NCBI RefSeq assembly: GCF_004339665.1
Contig: NZ_SMMU01000021.1
Location: 1-64,000 of the forward strand
Source: Azotobacter chroococcum
Lineage (GTDB): Bacteria > Pseudomonadota > Gammaproteobacteria > Pseudomonadales > Pseudomonadaceae
Reading direction: 5' to 3'
Length of the DNA: 64,000 nt
Under the pieces are notes generated by a model. The model was not told the origin of the DNA. It saw only the letters and a list, made by a program, of their open reading frames with translations, and ran no database searches. This document shows positions 1-8,879 of this stretch, piece by piece. The first letter of the stretch is position 1. Every line of letters begins with the position of its first letter. The translations under genes and the position numbers were made by a program.

Positions 1-52
1 TTTGTATGCGGGACCATTCCCTGTCGCTCAGTCGGCTTCTGTCAGTCATGGC

Positions 53-78
53 AAAAGCCCAGTTTTAGCACTGGGCTT
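53..78 (-). terminator. Hairpin, possible intrinsic terminator
   Basis: AAGCCCAGT at 55-63 pairs perfectly with ACTGGGCTT at 70-78 around a 6-nt loop. Read on the minus strand the stem ends in a run of four T, so a weak minus-strand terminator is possible. No minus-strand gene is seen just upstream of it. It may instead end a plus-strand transcript entering from outside the window. Confidence 0.4.
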
Positions 79-92
79 GCGTCAACAGAACC

Positions 93-120
93 TAGCCAGT
101 AGCCAGTAGCCAGTAGCCGG
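93..120. repeat. 7-bp tandem repeat (TAGCCAG, about 4 copies)
   Basis: TAGCCAG occurs three times in perfect tandem (93-113), followed by a fourth copy with one mismatch (TAGCCGG). It lies in non-coding DNA just after the 55-78 hairpin. It looks like a slippage-prone microsatellite. Confidence 0.8.
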
Positions 121-794
121 TACGGCCATGGTCGTACACGCAACGGAACCGGTACAGGCTCCAGGCGAATCCTTCAATAATCGGGTGAACTTCTGATCTT
201 CGGGGCCAAGGCCTCCAGCAGAGAAAGTCTATGAATCCGCTTTCTGCATACCGCCCGAGGAAAGAGCGCCCCTCCGCTTATGGAGAGAACTTATTCCCAC
301 CCCCCCGCACAACTGCTGCAGTTTTTTTCGAATTGTTCTTTCGCAATCAGACCTGCCGGGCAGGCCGCTCGGATACGAGATTAAATCCTTCAGGCAATTG
401 GCGAGTTGAGCCGCTGGGGAGCATGAACGCACTCATACAACGCCCCCAAGTTGCCTTCGGCAAAAGCTGCGAGCACCAGATCGGCATTCGCCGTACTCGA
501 TGCGCCTGGAAAAGCCCGACCTGCCGCGCATCCAGCGTATGGAAAAATCGGCGCAGTCTGTCGGCAAACGGTCTCGGGATCGAGGCCAGGAATCTGCGTG
601 CTCTTTCCGGGTGGTCCAGACTTCAGGGATGGCCCGGCTTGAAAACTTCACCCGACGTCGATGTCTCCGTAGTGGCAACCCCTCATCCGGTCGATCGACA
701 GCGACATCTCCAGCGTTTCACTCAAGTTCCGGCCCGTCCCGCGTGCCAGGGTGGTTTGATCCCGATGCGCGCTCCTGTTCTTGCGAGGCCCGCC

Positions 795-1361
795 ATGCAA
801 AAGCCACTGCAGATCCATTTCCACCAGATCGATCCTTCTCCGGCCATCGAGGCGCGTATCCGCGAGCAGTGCGATGAGCTGGAAGAGTTTTACGACCGGA
901 TCATCGGTTGTTCGGTTAGCTTCGGCGCCCCGCATCAGCGCCACCACCAGGGCAGGCTCTACCAGGTCAAGGTGCACCTGACGCTGCCGGACGGCGAAAT
1001 CCACTCCACGCATGCTCACCACGACGAGCATGCCCACGAGGATCCGTACGTGGCGATTCGCGACAGTTTCAAGGCCGTGCGTCGCCAGCTGGAGGATTAC
1101 GCGCGCAAGCGCCAGGTCCACGTCAAAAGCCACGAACCCGCGCAGCAGGGGACGGTGGTCGAACTGCATGGCGATATGGATTACGGCATGCTCGAAACCC
1201 CGGACGGACGGCAGATCTATTTCCATCGCCACAGCGTGCTGAACGCGGCCTTCGATCACCTGCACATGGGCGAGGAGGTGCGCTTTGCCGAGGAGGCCGG
1301 AGAGCAGGGGCCGCAGGCCAGTACCGTGCATCCGCTGGGGAAACAGCACGCGCCGGGCTAA
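795..1361 (+). CDS. HPF/RaiA-like ribosome-associated protein with C-terminal cold-shock domain
   Basis: This 188-residue protein has two parts. Residues 1-110 resemble the HPF/RaiA (sigma-54 modulation) fold, which binds the 30S decoding region and inactivates ribosomes in stationary phase or stress. Residues 117-180 resemble a cold-shock nucleic-acid-binding barrel: GTVVELHGDMDYGMLETPDG, then IYFHRHSVL, G-EEVRF and GPQASTV. A His/Asp-rich linker (H70-H81) lies within the first part. The start was placed at the ATG preceded by GCGAGG (783-788); the frame stays open further upstream but without recognisable protein sequence. The function is inferred from the domains. HPF-CSD fusions are known in pseudomonads, but their exact role in hibernation is less settled than that of classical HPF. 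Confidence 0.8.
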   Translation: MQKPLQIHFHQIDPSPAIEARIREQCDELEEFYDRIIGCSVSFGAPHQRHHQGRLYQVKVHLTLPDGEIHSTHAHHDEHAHEDPYVAIRDSFKAVRRQLEDYARKRQVHVKSHEPAQQGTVVELHGDMDYGMLETPDGRQIYFHRHSVLNAAFDHLHMGEEVRFAEEAGEQGPQASTVHPLGKQHAPG

Positions 1362-1415
1362 CGCCGGAGGCGACCCTCGGCAACGTCCGATCCACGCCAG
1401 CCGACCTGCCCCTGC

Positions 1416-3302
1416 TCAGCCAGCCTCCCGCGCATCGACCTCCGCCAGACGCTGCCGCACACCGCCGATCGAATCCTGAATCCTTCGGGTGAAGTCGGAA
1501 TGCTCGCGGTAGGTCATCACCAGGCGATCGATGGCGCGGGTCATGGCCACGTAGAGCAGGCGCGCCTCGTCGGCTTCCGCTTCGCCCTTGTGGGGCATCT
1601 CGCCCAGGCCGGGGATCAGCACCAGGCCGAACTCCAGGCCCTTGCTGGAATGCATGCTGACGATCTTGACCGCGTCCTCGTCGCCGTACAGTGCGCCCCG
1701 GCCCTGGGACGAGATACCCGATGCGTAGCGCAACCCGGCTCTGGCCAGCGTCTGCTCGGCCTGCCGGGCCTGGGCGTTGCTGCGGTAGATCACCGCCATG
1801 TCGCTCAGCGCCCGGCCCTTGCCCTGTTCGTCGCGGATGCGCTCGACGATGCAGTTCCATTCGTGCCAGTCCGATTCGCAGCGGATCAGCTCGGGGAAGG
1901 CGCCACGCCGCCCGGCGCTCTCCGGAGCGACGACGGGCACGCCGTCCTCGGCGGCCTCGCGCCCGCTCAGCAGCTCGCTGGCGAAGGCGCGCGCCACCGA
2001 CAGCACTTCCAGGGTGTTGCGATAGTTCAGGCGCAGGATGGTGGTGCGGCCCTGGGCCTGGATGCCCACGCTGGCGAAACTGAAGTCCATGCCGCGCCGG
2101 CCGCCCTTGCTGCGGTAGATGGACTGCGCATCGTCGTAGAGCACCAGCAGCGCGTTGGTGTCCAGGTCGACCATCTGCACCACCAGCCGGAACCACTCGG
2201 GGTGGAAGTCGTGGCCCTCGTCGATCAGCACCGCCGCGTACTGGCCGCGCGGAATCCGGCCGCGCTCCACGCCGTCGATGGTGTATTGCACCATCAGCGC
2301 CATTTTTTCGTCGACCGCCAGATTCTGGACCGGTAGGTCCAGGTTGTAGGCCACCAGCATGTCGCGGCACCAGGCGTGGAAGTTGCGCACCGCCACCTTC
2401 TCGCCCAGGCCGCGCTCGTCCATCACCTGCTGCAGGCGCCCGGCCAGCGACTTGTTGTAGCAGAGCACCAGGATCGGCTTGCTCGACACCTGGGCCAGAT
2501 GCGCGCAGCGGTAGCCGAGGATCATCGTCTTGCCGCTGCCGGCCGCGCCATGGATCACCCGGTGGCCCTCGCCCAGCGAGCGCGCCAGCTGCTCCTGCTG
2601 CAGGTCCATCACCCTGATCAGCGACGGCAGCGGCGCGGCCTCCTCGGCGAACAGCCCGAACTGGCCGGGCTGCGCGTTGACCCGCACCTCCGGGTAGAGG
2701 TGGTAGCGCACGCGGTCGATCTGCGGCAGCGTCAGGTGACAGGGGAAGACATGATGGAACATGTCCCACAGGCGCTGCTGCAAGGCCTCGGCGTCCACCG
2801 ACTCGGTCATCTCGTCCTGGAAGATCACCCGCTGCGGGTCCAGCACGTCGGCCAGATCGGTCGCCTCGAACTGCCGACGGGTGATCCCCGCCAGCACCAC
2901 GCCCCAGCCGTAGGGCATGATCAGCTTGCCTGCATGGGGCGAACCCGCCGGCTGCTTCAGCGCCGGGTCCTTCTGCAGGGTCACCGCCACTTCCAGGGCG
3001 TAGACGCGCGCCTGCACCATCGGGTTGGCCACCGACTTGAGCTGGCCGCCATCGAGGATCTGCGCCTTGCCGCGATCCATGCTCCGGATCGTCTCCAGCT
3101 TCCAGTCCTTGACCTCCAGCACCAGCACCCCGCGCTGCGGGTGCAGGACGACGAAATCCGGCTGCAGCGCCTTGGGCCCGACCGGGATGTTGAACCAGCA
3201 CAGGTAGTCGTCTTCGAGTTTTTTCTCCAGACGCTCCGCGAGCCGCCGCTCGCCCGGGGTGTCGAAGCGGCAGGCGGAGCGGGCGGGGAAGAATTGAGCC
3301 AT
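1416..3302 (-). CDS. NERD-domain UvrD/Rep-family helicase
   Basis: This 628-residue protein fuses a nuclease-related NERD domain to a superfamily 1 helicase. The NERD part (about residues 15-110) shows a PD-(D/E)xK-like pattern, with D49 followed by E63-V-K65 in VLEVKDW. Walker A is HGAAGSGKT (251-259). The DEAD-box equivalent is LIDEGHDF, and later motifs include LRLNYRNT, SMHSSKGLEF and LLYVAMTRA, the usual UvrD motifs IV-VI. It therefore probably unwinds and perhaps cleaves DNA in repair or against foreign DNA. The gene stands alone, convergent with the HPF gene. The start is the ATG giving MAQFF; the other strand also has long open frames here, but without family features. Confidence 0.85.
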   Translation of the reverse strand: MAQFFPARSACRFDTPGERRLAERLEKKLEDDYLCWFNIPVGPKALQPDFVVLHPQRGVLVLEVKDWKLETIRSMDRGKAQILDGGQLKSVANPMVQARVYALEVAVTLQKDPALKQPAGSPHAGKLIMPYGWGVVLAGITRRQFEATDLADVLDPQRVIFQDEMTESVDAEALQQRLWDMFHHVFPCHLTLPQIDRVRYHLYPEVRVNAQPGQFGLFAEEAAPLPSLIRVMDLQQEQLARSLGEGHRVIHGAAGSGKTMILGYRCAHLAQVSSKPILVLCYNKSLAGRLQQVMDERGLGEKVAVRNFHAWCRDMLVAYNLDLPVQNLAVDEKMALMVQYTIDGVERGRIPRGQYAAVLIDEGHDFHPEWFRLVVQMVDLDTNALLVLYDDAQSIYRSKGGRRGMDFSFASVGIQAQGRTTILRLNYRNTLEVLSVARAFASELLSGREAAEDGVPVVAPESAGRRGAFPELIRCESDWHEWNCIVERIRDEQGKGRALSDMAVIYRSNAQARQAEQTLARAGLRYASGISSQGRGALYGDEDAVKIVSMHSSKGLEFGLVLIPGLGEMPHKGEAEADEARLLYVAMTRAIDRLVMTYREHSDFTRRIQDSIGGVRQRLAEVDAREAG

Positions 3303-3596
3303 TTGCGATGCCTTTTCCGTGGCGTGCCCGTGGGCACGAGTCAGATCGTGGAGGATGGCGGGCTTGCGAAGCCCGCACTTGAGCGGCGGCGCATGATATC
3401 AGCAGGCCATCACGGTCTCGACGGTCATCGCCCATGACAGGCCTTCGCCTGTACGCGACTCGGCCTTGGACGATGGCGATTTTTCGCTCGTGCGCTGCAA
3501 CCGCCGCAGCCGTCGCATTGCCAAACCAGAACCGCCACGACGACTCGGAAAAGCATGCATTTGAAACCTCCCACTCGCAGCACCAGCCTACCTGCC

Positions 3597-4706
3597 ATGA
3601 CGGGATTGCTGCGCCCCGGCCGCGGCGCGCTGAGCCTCGCTCTGCTGTTGGCGCTGGCCGGCTGCACGGCGCAGCGCACGCAGGAGCCCCGCCCGGCCGA
3701 GGTGCGCGCGCAGATCGTGCGGCTGATACCGGCCAGGATTCCCGACCGCGAAGGCTGGGCGATCGACATCTATGCGGCGTTCGCGGCGCAGGACATCGCC
3801 CCGAGCGCCGAAAACCTGTGCGCGGTACTGGCCGTGACCGAGCAGGAATCGACCTTCCAGGTCAATCCGCCGGTGCCGGGGCTGGCCAGGATCGCGCGCA
3901 AGGAGATCGACCGCCGTGCCGACCAATTGCACATACCGGAGTTTCTGGTGCGGGCCGCCCTGAATCTCGACTCGCCCGGCGGCAAGACCTACAGCGAGCG
4001 CCTGGGCGCCGTGCGCACCGAGCAGGGGCTGAACGCCATCTTCGAGGACTTCATCGGCATGGTGCCGCTGGGCCGGCAGCTGTTCGGCCGCCTCAACCCC
4101 GTACAGACCGGCGGGCCGATGCAGGTCAGCATCGCCTTCGCCGAAAGCCGGGCGCGTGACTATCCCTATCCGGTCGAGGGCTCGATCCGCCACGAAGTGT
4201 TCAGCCGCCGCGGCGGCCTGTACTTCGGCATCGCCCACCTGCTGGGCTATCCGGCCAGCTACAGCCGGCCGCTGTATCGCTTCGCCGATTTCAATGCCGG
4301 CTGGTACGCCAGCCGCAATGCCGCCTTCCAGAACGCCGTCAGCCGCGCCTCGGGCATTCCGCTGGAACTCGACGGCGACCTCATCCGCCACGACTCCTTC
4401 ACGCCGGGGGCGACGGAGCTGGCGGTGCGCTCGCTGGGCAGGAAGCTGGACATGGGCGACACGGCCATCCGCCGCGCCCTGGAACAGGGCGATCGCCTCG
4501 ACTTCGAGGACAGCAGACTCTACAGGCGCGTGTTCGCGCTGGCCGAGCGGCTCGAGCGCAAGCCGCTGCCGCGCGCGGTGCTGCCGGGCATCAAGCTGCA
4601 GAGCCCGAAGATCACCCGCAACCTCACCACCGCCTGGTTCGCCAAGCGGGTCGACGAACGTCACCGGCGCTGCATGGCGCGCGCTGCGGGCAAAAGCCGG
4701 AAGTAG
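3597..4706 (+). CDS. DUF1615-family lipoprotein
   Basis: This is a 369-residue predicted lipoprotein. From the ATG at 3597 it has a short basic start, a hydrophobic core (ALSLALLLALAG) and a lipobox LAGC, so Cys24 would be lipidated. The mature part matches my recollection of the DUF1615 family of pseudomonads and other proteobacteria, whose function is unknown. Motifs include EQESTFQVNPPVPGLA and QVSIAFAE, reminiscent of lysozyme-like folds (a Glu followed by Ser/Thr-Phe), but that is only a suggestion. An in-frame ATG at 3555 would add 14 residues before the signal peptide; no good ribosome binding site settles the choice. Confidence 0.7.
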   Translation: MTGLLRPGRGALSLALLLALAGCTAQRTQEPRPAEVRAQIVRLIPARIPDREGWAIDIYAAFAAQDIAPSAENLCAVLAVTEQESTFQVNPPVPGLARIARKEIDRRADQLHIPEFLVRAALNLDSPGGKTYSERLGAVRTEQGLNAIFEDFIGMVPLGRQLFGRLNPVQTGGPMQVSIAFAESRARDYPYPVEGSIRHEVFSRRGGLYFGIAHLLGYPASYSRPLYRFADFNAGWYASRNAAFQNAVSRASGIPLELDGDLIRHDSFTPGATELAVRSLGRKLDMGDTAIRRALEQGDRLDFEDSRLYRRVFALAERLERKPLPRAVLPGIKLQSPKITRNLTTAWFAKRVDERHRRCMARAAGKSRK

Positions 4707-4752
4707 CGGCGCCGCGCCCGGCGAGCGCCTGCCGGAAGCGCGGCGGCTCCCT

Positions 4753-6582
4753 TCACTTCAACTGGATCAACGGCTCGTCCTCGACCGCCAGCCGGCGCAG
4801 CGCACGGGACTGGCCGTCGCCGAGCTGCAGCACGTTGCGCAGGCTCTGCACGATGCGGCTGACGTAGCCCAGGTCGTTCATCAGCGAGCCGGTCTGCAGA
4901 CCGTCCAGCTCCCGGCGACGGGCGGCGGCGAACAGCCGGGCGCGGAACTGCGCGTCGAAGTCCGCCGCCCGCTCGTCGAGCAGTTGCAGGCGCTCGTGCC
5001 AGGCCTCGTCCGGTACCTCCAGGCGGCCCAGTTCGCGGACCTCGCGCAGCATCGCCAGCAGGTGCCGGCGCAGGTCGACGTAGGCCTCGCGAACCGGCGA
5101 ATCCTCGCCGCGCAGGTAGTGGCCGAGGTTCTTCTGCAGGTGCTTGGCGTCCTTCACCGCGTCCACCAGCTGCAGCGCAGCCAGCTGGCAGGCGATCCAG
5201 AACTGCTGGCGGGCCTCGTCCCGCGGCGCGTCCACGCGGCCCATGAAGCTCAGCAGGTCGCCGTAGACGCCCTTGATGTGCCGCTGGTAGAGCGCCTCGG
5301 CATCCAGATGGTGGCCGTCCGGCCGCGCGCGCAGCAGCGCCTCGTCCGCCCGGTCGCTGGCCAGTTGCTCGACCGGCAGGTAGAGCGCGTGGCAGATCAC
5401 CTCCAGGCTCAGCCGGCCGAGGTGCTGCAACTCGCGCAGCACCGCGCTGGCGGCGGCGTCGGCCGACTCCAGCAGGCTGTCGCCAAGATAGCGCGCGCGG
5501 GTCCGGGGCAGTTCGTCCGTCTCCGGCGCCAGCTCGGTGATCAGCACCTGCGGCTCGCGGCGCTCCGGCAGCCAGCGCTCCAGCAGGCGCACCAGCTGCG
5601 CCTGCCAGGGCCAGAACAGCAGCACGCCGAGGGCATTGAACAGGGTATGGAACAGCGCCAGCTGGATCAGCCGGTTGTCCGCCAGCCCCAGCGGCGTCGC
5701 CAGCCACTGCACCAGAGCGGCCAGGGGCGTCAGCAGGGCCAGCGTCACCAGCGCGGTGACGCCGTTGAACAGCACATGGGCCAGCGCCAGGCGCTGCCCG
5801 CCGCGCTCGCCACCGAGGATGCCGGCCAGCGCGGTGCTGACCGTGGTGCCGACGTTGGAGCCGATGGCGACGGCCAGTCCCTGCTCCAGCTCGAGCTGAC
5901 CGCCGGCCAGCGCCGTGAGGGTCAGCATCAGGGTCGCGTGGCTGGATTGCAGGACCACGGTGACCGCCAGGCCGAGCAGCACGAACAGCAGCGCCCCGGA
6001 CAGCCCGTCGACCTGCCAGCTGCCCAGCTCCAGCGCCTCGCCGAAGCCGGAGAAGCCCGTCTTGATCTGGTCGATGCCGAGGAACAGGAAGCCGATGCCC
6101 AGCAGGATGCGCCCGGCCGCCCGGCTCTTCGGCCCGTTGAAGCCGATCAGCACGCCGAACACCAGCAGTGGCAGGGCCAGCGGCGCGAGCGAGATGTCCT
6201 GCCCGGCCAGCGCCAGCAGCCAGATGCCGCTGGTGGTGCCCAGGTTGGTGCCGAAGACGATGGCCAGCCCGCCGGCCAGGGAAATCAGCCCGCTGCCGAT
6301 GAAGGCGACGGTCAGCAGGGAGACCAGGCTGCTGGACTGCACCAGGACGGTGCCGGCCAGGCCGAACATGAAGCCCTTGAACGGCGTGGCCGTGCTGCGC
6401 TTGAGCAGCGCCTCCAGCCGGCCGCCGGCGAGCTCCTTGAGCCCCTCCTCCAGGCACTGCATGCCGAACAGAAAGAGCGCGAGCCCCGCACACAGTTGCA
6501 GCCAGCCGGAACTGAGCCAGAAGGAGTAGGCCAGCCCGAGGGCGACCAGAAAGGCGAGCAGGAATTTGGAATAGTGATTCAA
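4753..6582 (-). CDS. Na/Pi-cotransporter family protein with PhoU-like C-terminus
   Basis: This 609-residue inner-membrane protein belongs to the NptA/YjbB-type Na+/phosphate symporters. The first about 330 residues form two inverted halves with the diagnostic QSSS (VLVQSSSLVSLL) and QSSHAT motifs, and paired G-[TS]-N-[LV]-G-T-T sequences (GTNLGTTS, GSNVGTTV). The C-terminal about 230 residues are helical and charged, as in the PhoU-like domain of this family. It probably moves phosphate, out of the cell in the case of E. coli YjbB, using the sodium gradient. It is convergent with the DUF1615 gene and has no phosphate-regulon genes around it. Confidence 0.85.
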   Translation of the reverse strand: MNHYSKFLLAFLVALGLAYSFWLSSGWLQLCAGLALFLFGMQCLEEGLKELAGGRLEALLKRSTATPFKGFMFGLAGTVLVQSSSLVSLLTVAFIGSGLISLAGGLAIVFGTNLGTTSGIWLLALAGQDISLAPLALPLLVFGVLIGFNGPKSRAAGRILLGIGFLFLGIDQIKTGFSGFGEALELGSWQVDGLSGALLFVLLGLAVTVVLQSSHATLMLTLTALAGGQLELEQGLAVAIGSNVGTTVSTALAGILGGERGGQRLALAHVLFNGVTALVTLALLTPLAALVQWLATPLGLADNRLIQLALFHTLFNALGVLLFWPWQAQLVRLLERWLPERREPQVLITELAPETDELPRTRARYLGDSLLESADAAASAVLRELQHLGRLSLEVICHALYLPVEQLASDRADEALLRARPDGHHLDAEALYQRHIKGVYGDLLSFMGRVDAPRDEARQQFWIACQLAALQLVDAVKDAKHLQKNLGHYLRGEDSPVREAYVDLRRHLLAMLREVRELGRLEVPDEAWHERLQLLDERAADFDAQFRARLFAAARRRELDGLQTGSLMNDLGYVSRIVQSLRNVLQLGDGQSRALRRLAVEDEPLIQLK

Positions 6583-6709
6583 GGACCAGGATTTCCCATT
6601 GCCGGACAGCGCCTCGCCCCGCGGACAAGGGGAACAAAGCCTACGCTGCCGGCGGGATGCCGGGAAGCCTCGGGGCGCTGGCGCGCCGCAGGGAATGCCG
6701 GGCGGCGGC

Positions 6710-7057
6710 TCAGTCCTGACGATAGCCGCTGGTGCTGCAGCCGAGGCAGCGCACGAACGCCTCCCGGCCCGGATCGACGACCAGCGCCTGACCGGCCTCC
6801 TTGACGTTGCCGCCCAGCGCGGTGAACGGCAGGCTGATCACGAAGGCCGCCGCACCGATGATGGTGCCGGCGATCAGCAGCGGCCGGGCGATCAGCAGGT
6901 CACCCATCATCGCGTAGGCCGGCGGCGCCTCGACGGAATAGAGGGGATCGCCACTGACATTGGATTGCTCGACCTCGGCGTGCGACCCGTGCGCCGGCAG
7001 GGTCGAAAGGCCAGTGGTCAGCGCCAGGACAAGGGCGAGCGAGCGAAGCGGAGACAT
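6710..7057 (-). CDS. Small exported or membrane protein of unknown function
   Basis: This is a 115-residue protein with an N-terminal signal peptide ([20 protein letters not shown]) and one later hydrophobic stretch ([24 protein letters not shown]), so it is probably inserted in or exported across the inner membrane. Two cysteines (RCLGCS) lie near the C-terminus. I chose the ATG at 7057 because GAAGGA (7065-7070) sits 7 nt upstream. An in-frame ATG at 7072 would add 5 residues and would itself overlap that ribosome binding site. Pseudomonad homologues are often annotated only as hypothetical, next to mutM. No function can be assigned. Confidence 0.65.
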   Translation of the reverse strand: MSPLRSLALVLALTTGLSTLPAHGSHAEVEQSNVSGDPLYSVEAPPAYAMMGDLLIARPLLIAGTIIGAAAFVISLPFTALGGNVKEAGQALVVDPGREAFVRCLGCSTSGYRQD

Positions 7058-7164
7058 GCGGCGGTCCTTCATCGGTGTTTTTGGCAGTGCCGTGACTATA
7101 GCAGTGCCCCCGATATTGCCGGCGTGACGGCCATCAATCGGCGAAGATCGCGGCCTGGCGCCGG

Positions 7165-7977
7165 TCAGCGCTGGCAGCGGCCACAGTAGACGCTGGTACG
7201 CTGGCCGAGACGCACCTCATGCAGGGTAGCGCCGCAGACCTTGCAGAATTCGCCGCCGCGCCCGTAGACCAGCAGGGTCTGCTGGAAGTAGCCGGGCTTG
7301 CCGTCGCCGCCGACGAAGTCGCGCAGGGTGGTGCCGCCGCACTCGATGGCCTCGGCGAGGATGCGCCGGATCTCCCCGGCCAGCCGCTCGTAGCGGGCCC
7401 GCGAGATCGAGCCGGCGCCGCGCCGCGGATCGATGCCGGCGGCGAACAGCGCCTCGCTGGCGTAGATGTTGCCCACCCCGACCACCACCGCGTTGTCCAT
7501 GATGAACGGCTTGACCGCCAGGCTCTTGCCGCGCGACAGCCGGTACAGGCGCTCGCCGTCGAAGTCCTCGCCCAAAGGCTCCGGGCCGAGTTTGCGCAGC
7601 AGCTCGTGCGCCAGCGGATCAAGGCTCCAGAGCAGCGCGCCGAAGCGCCGCGGATCGGTGTAGCGCAGCGCCAGTCCCGACTCCAGCAGGATGTCGACGT
7701 GCTCGTGCTTGGCCACCGGCAACCCGGCCTCGACCAGGCGCAGGCTGCCGGACATGCCCAGATGGCCGATCAGGGTGCCCGCCCCGGCGCGGATCAGGAG
7801 GTACTTGGCGCGGCGCTCCACCGCCTCGATGCGCTGGCCGGACAGGCGCACGTCGAGGTCCTCGGGAATCGGCCAGCGCAGCCGGCGCTCGCGGACGACG
7901 ACCCGTTCGACACGCTGGCCGACCAGATGCGGCGCGATCCCGCGGCGGGTGGTTTCGACTTCGGGCAATTCGGGCAT
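7165..7977 (-). CDS. mutM: Formamidopyrimidine-DNA glycosylase (Fpg)
   Basis: This base-excision repair enzyme removes 8-oxoguanine and formamidopyrimidines and nicks the abasic site. At 270 residues it has the usual length. The mature N-terminus PELPEVE supplies the catalytic proline (Schiff base) and Glu3. Conserved features include the K-Y-L-L-I segment with the beta-elimination lysine, GVGNIYASE of the helix-two-turn-helix, and the C-terminal zinc finger with Cys pairs CKVC and CGRC. The ATG at 7977 gives exactly MPELPEVE. Its neighbours agree with the pseudomonad mutM locus. Confidence 0.97.
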   Translation of the reverse strand: MPELPEVETTRRGIAPHLVGQRVERVVVRERRLRWPIPEDLDVRLSGQRIEAVERRAKYLLIRAGAGTLIGHLGMSGSLRLVEAGLPVAKHEHVDILLESGLALRYTDPRRFGALLWSLDPLAHELLRKLGPEPLGEDFDGERLYRLSRGKSLAVKPFIMDNAVVVGVGNIYASEALFAAGIDPRRGAGSISRARYERLAGEIRRILAEAIECGGTTLRDFVGGDGKPGYFQQTLLVYGRGGEFCKVCGATLHEVRLGQRTSVYCGRCQR

Positions 7978-8142
7978 GGCGGCACGACAGGGCGAAAAAA
8001 ACGGGCACCGACCATAGCAGGAAGGCCGCGGCGCGCAAATCCCGCCCGCCGACCGGCGGCAGAACTTTGCCCGCGAGGATGGTCGGATTCCTTGTAGATC
8101 CCGCGCCCGCAGGCGCCCCATTCACCGCTCGGGAGGCACCCG

Positions 8143-8706
8143 ATGAGACAATCCCTGAAAGGCAAGCGCGTGGCGTTCCTGGTGACCGACGGGTTCGAGC
8201 GCGTCGAACTCACCGCCCCCCGCGAGGCCCTCGAACAGGCCGGCGCCCGGACCCTGATCGCCGCGGCCAGACCGGGCAAGGTGATCGCCTGGAATCACAC
8301 CACGCCCGCCGACCGCCTCCATGTGGACCGCACCTTCGACACCCTGCAGATCGAGGACTGCGACGCGCTGGTGCTGCCCGGCGGCGTGGTCAATGCGGAC
8401 AACATCCGCCTGGACGAGATGGCCCAGGAGCTGGTGCGCGACGCGGCCCGCGCCAACAAGCCCATCGCCGCGATCTGCCATGGCAGCTGGCTGCTGATCT
8501 CCGCCGACCTGGTCAAGGGCAAGACCCTGACCAGCTGGCCGTCGCTGCGCGACGACCTGCAGAACGCCGGCGCCACCTGGGTCGACCGGCCGGTGGTGGT
8601 CGACGGCCAGCTGATCACCAGCCGCAAGCCCGCCGACCTCCCGGCCTTCAGCCAGGCGCTGATCGACATGCTGGGCGGCAAGGCCGAGCACGTCTCGGCC
8701 GCCTGA
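8143..8706 (+). CDS. pfpI: DJ-1/PfpI-family protein (type 1 glutamine amidotransferase fold)
   Basis: This 187-residue single-domain protein is of the PfpI/YhbO group. The nucleophile elbow is AICHGSW, with a cysteine at the sharp turn, preceded by [11 protein letters not shown], which provides the oxyanion region. An N-terminal acidic residue (E in FERVEL) matches the Glu that lowers the Cys pKa in this superfamily. Members are described as proteases, glyoxalase/deglycase-type or stress-protection proteins; the true substrate here is unknown. It is transcribed alone, followed by a clear terminator. The start follows GGAGGCACCCG at 8130-8140. Confidence 0.88.
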   Translation: MRQSLKGKRVAFLVTDGFERVELTAPREALEQAGARTLIAAARPGKVIAWNHTTPADRLHVDRTFDTLQIEDCDALVLPGGVVNADNIRLDEMAQELVRDAARANKPIAAICHGSWLLISADLVKGKTLTSWPSLRDDLQNAGATWVDRPVVVDGQLITSRKPADLPAFSQALIDMLGGKAEHVSAA

Positions 8707-8714
8707 CCCCCTCA

Positions 8715-8745
8715 GGGCTCCGGGCAGACGCCCGGGGGCCCTTTT
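8715..8745 (+). terminator. Intrinsic terminator after pfpI
   Basis: GGGCTCCGGGC (8715-8725) pairs with GCCCGGGGGCCC (8730-8741) with one bulge, followed by TTTT. It lies 9 nt past the pfpI stop codon. Confidence 0.8.
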
Positions 8746-8879
8746 CATGGGCGCCATCGGCAGCCCGCCGCCATCGGCCGGCAAAAGATCCGGCAATTCT
8801 GCCGAAAAAACTCTCAAGGACGCAGGATAGCGGCCGATCTAAGGGGGACTTTCAGCCCATGCCAGGAGGGCCCCTCCCG

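Larger units (their letters stand above)
1..794. other. Intergenic region with no supported gene
   Basis: No convincing gene is visible. A frame open from 231 runs into the HPF gene at 795, but its upstream part has no family resemblance and an odd composition (runs of Arg, Ser and Pro), so I treat it as fortuitous. The region holds a perfect 9-bp hairpin near 55-78 and a short 7-bp tandem repeat at 93-120. Poly-C and poly-T runs near 299-330 and local AT richness suggest non-coding or decayed sequence. Confidence 0.6.

Noticed and set aside
231-794. N-terminal extension of the HPF-like gene
   Set aside because: The frame is open but the encoded sequence has no family resemblance; a good start with binding site exists at 795.
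1123-3435. 770-codon open frame overlapping the NERD-helicase gene
   Set aside because: Low-complexity Arg/Gly/Ala-rich translation without motifs; the other frame gives a complete helicase.
4156-6804. 882-codon plus-strand frame opposite the Na/Pi transporter
   Set aside because: Gln/Ala/Arg-rich shadow of a GC-rich gene; the minus-strand frame has clear QSSS and GTNLGTT motifs.
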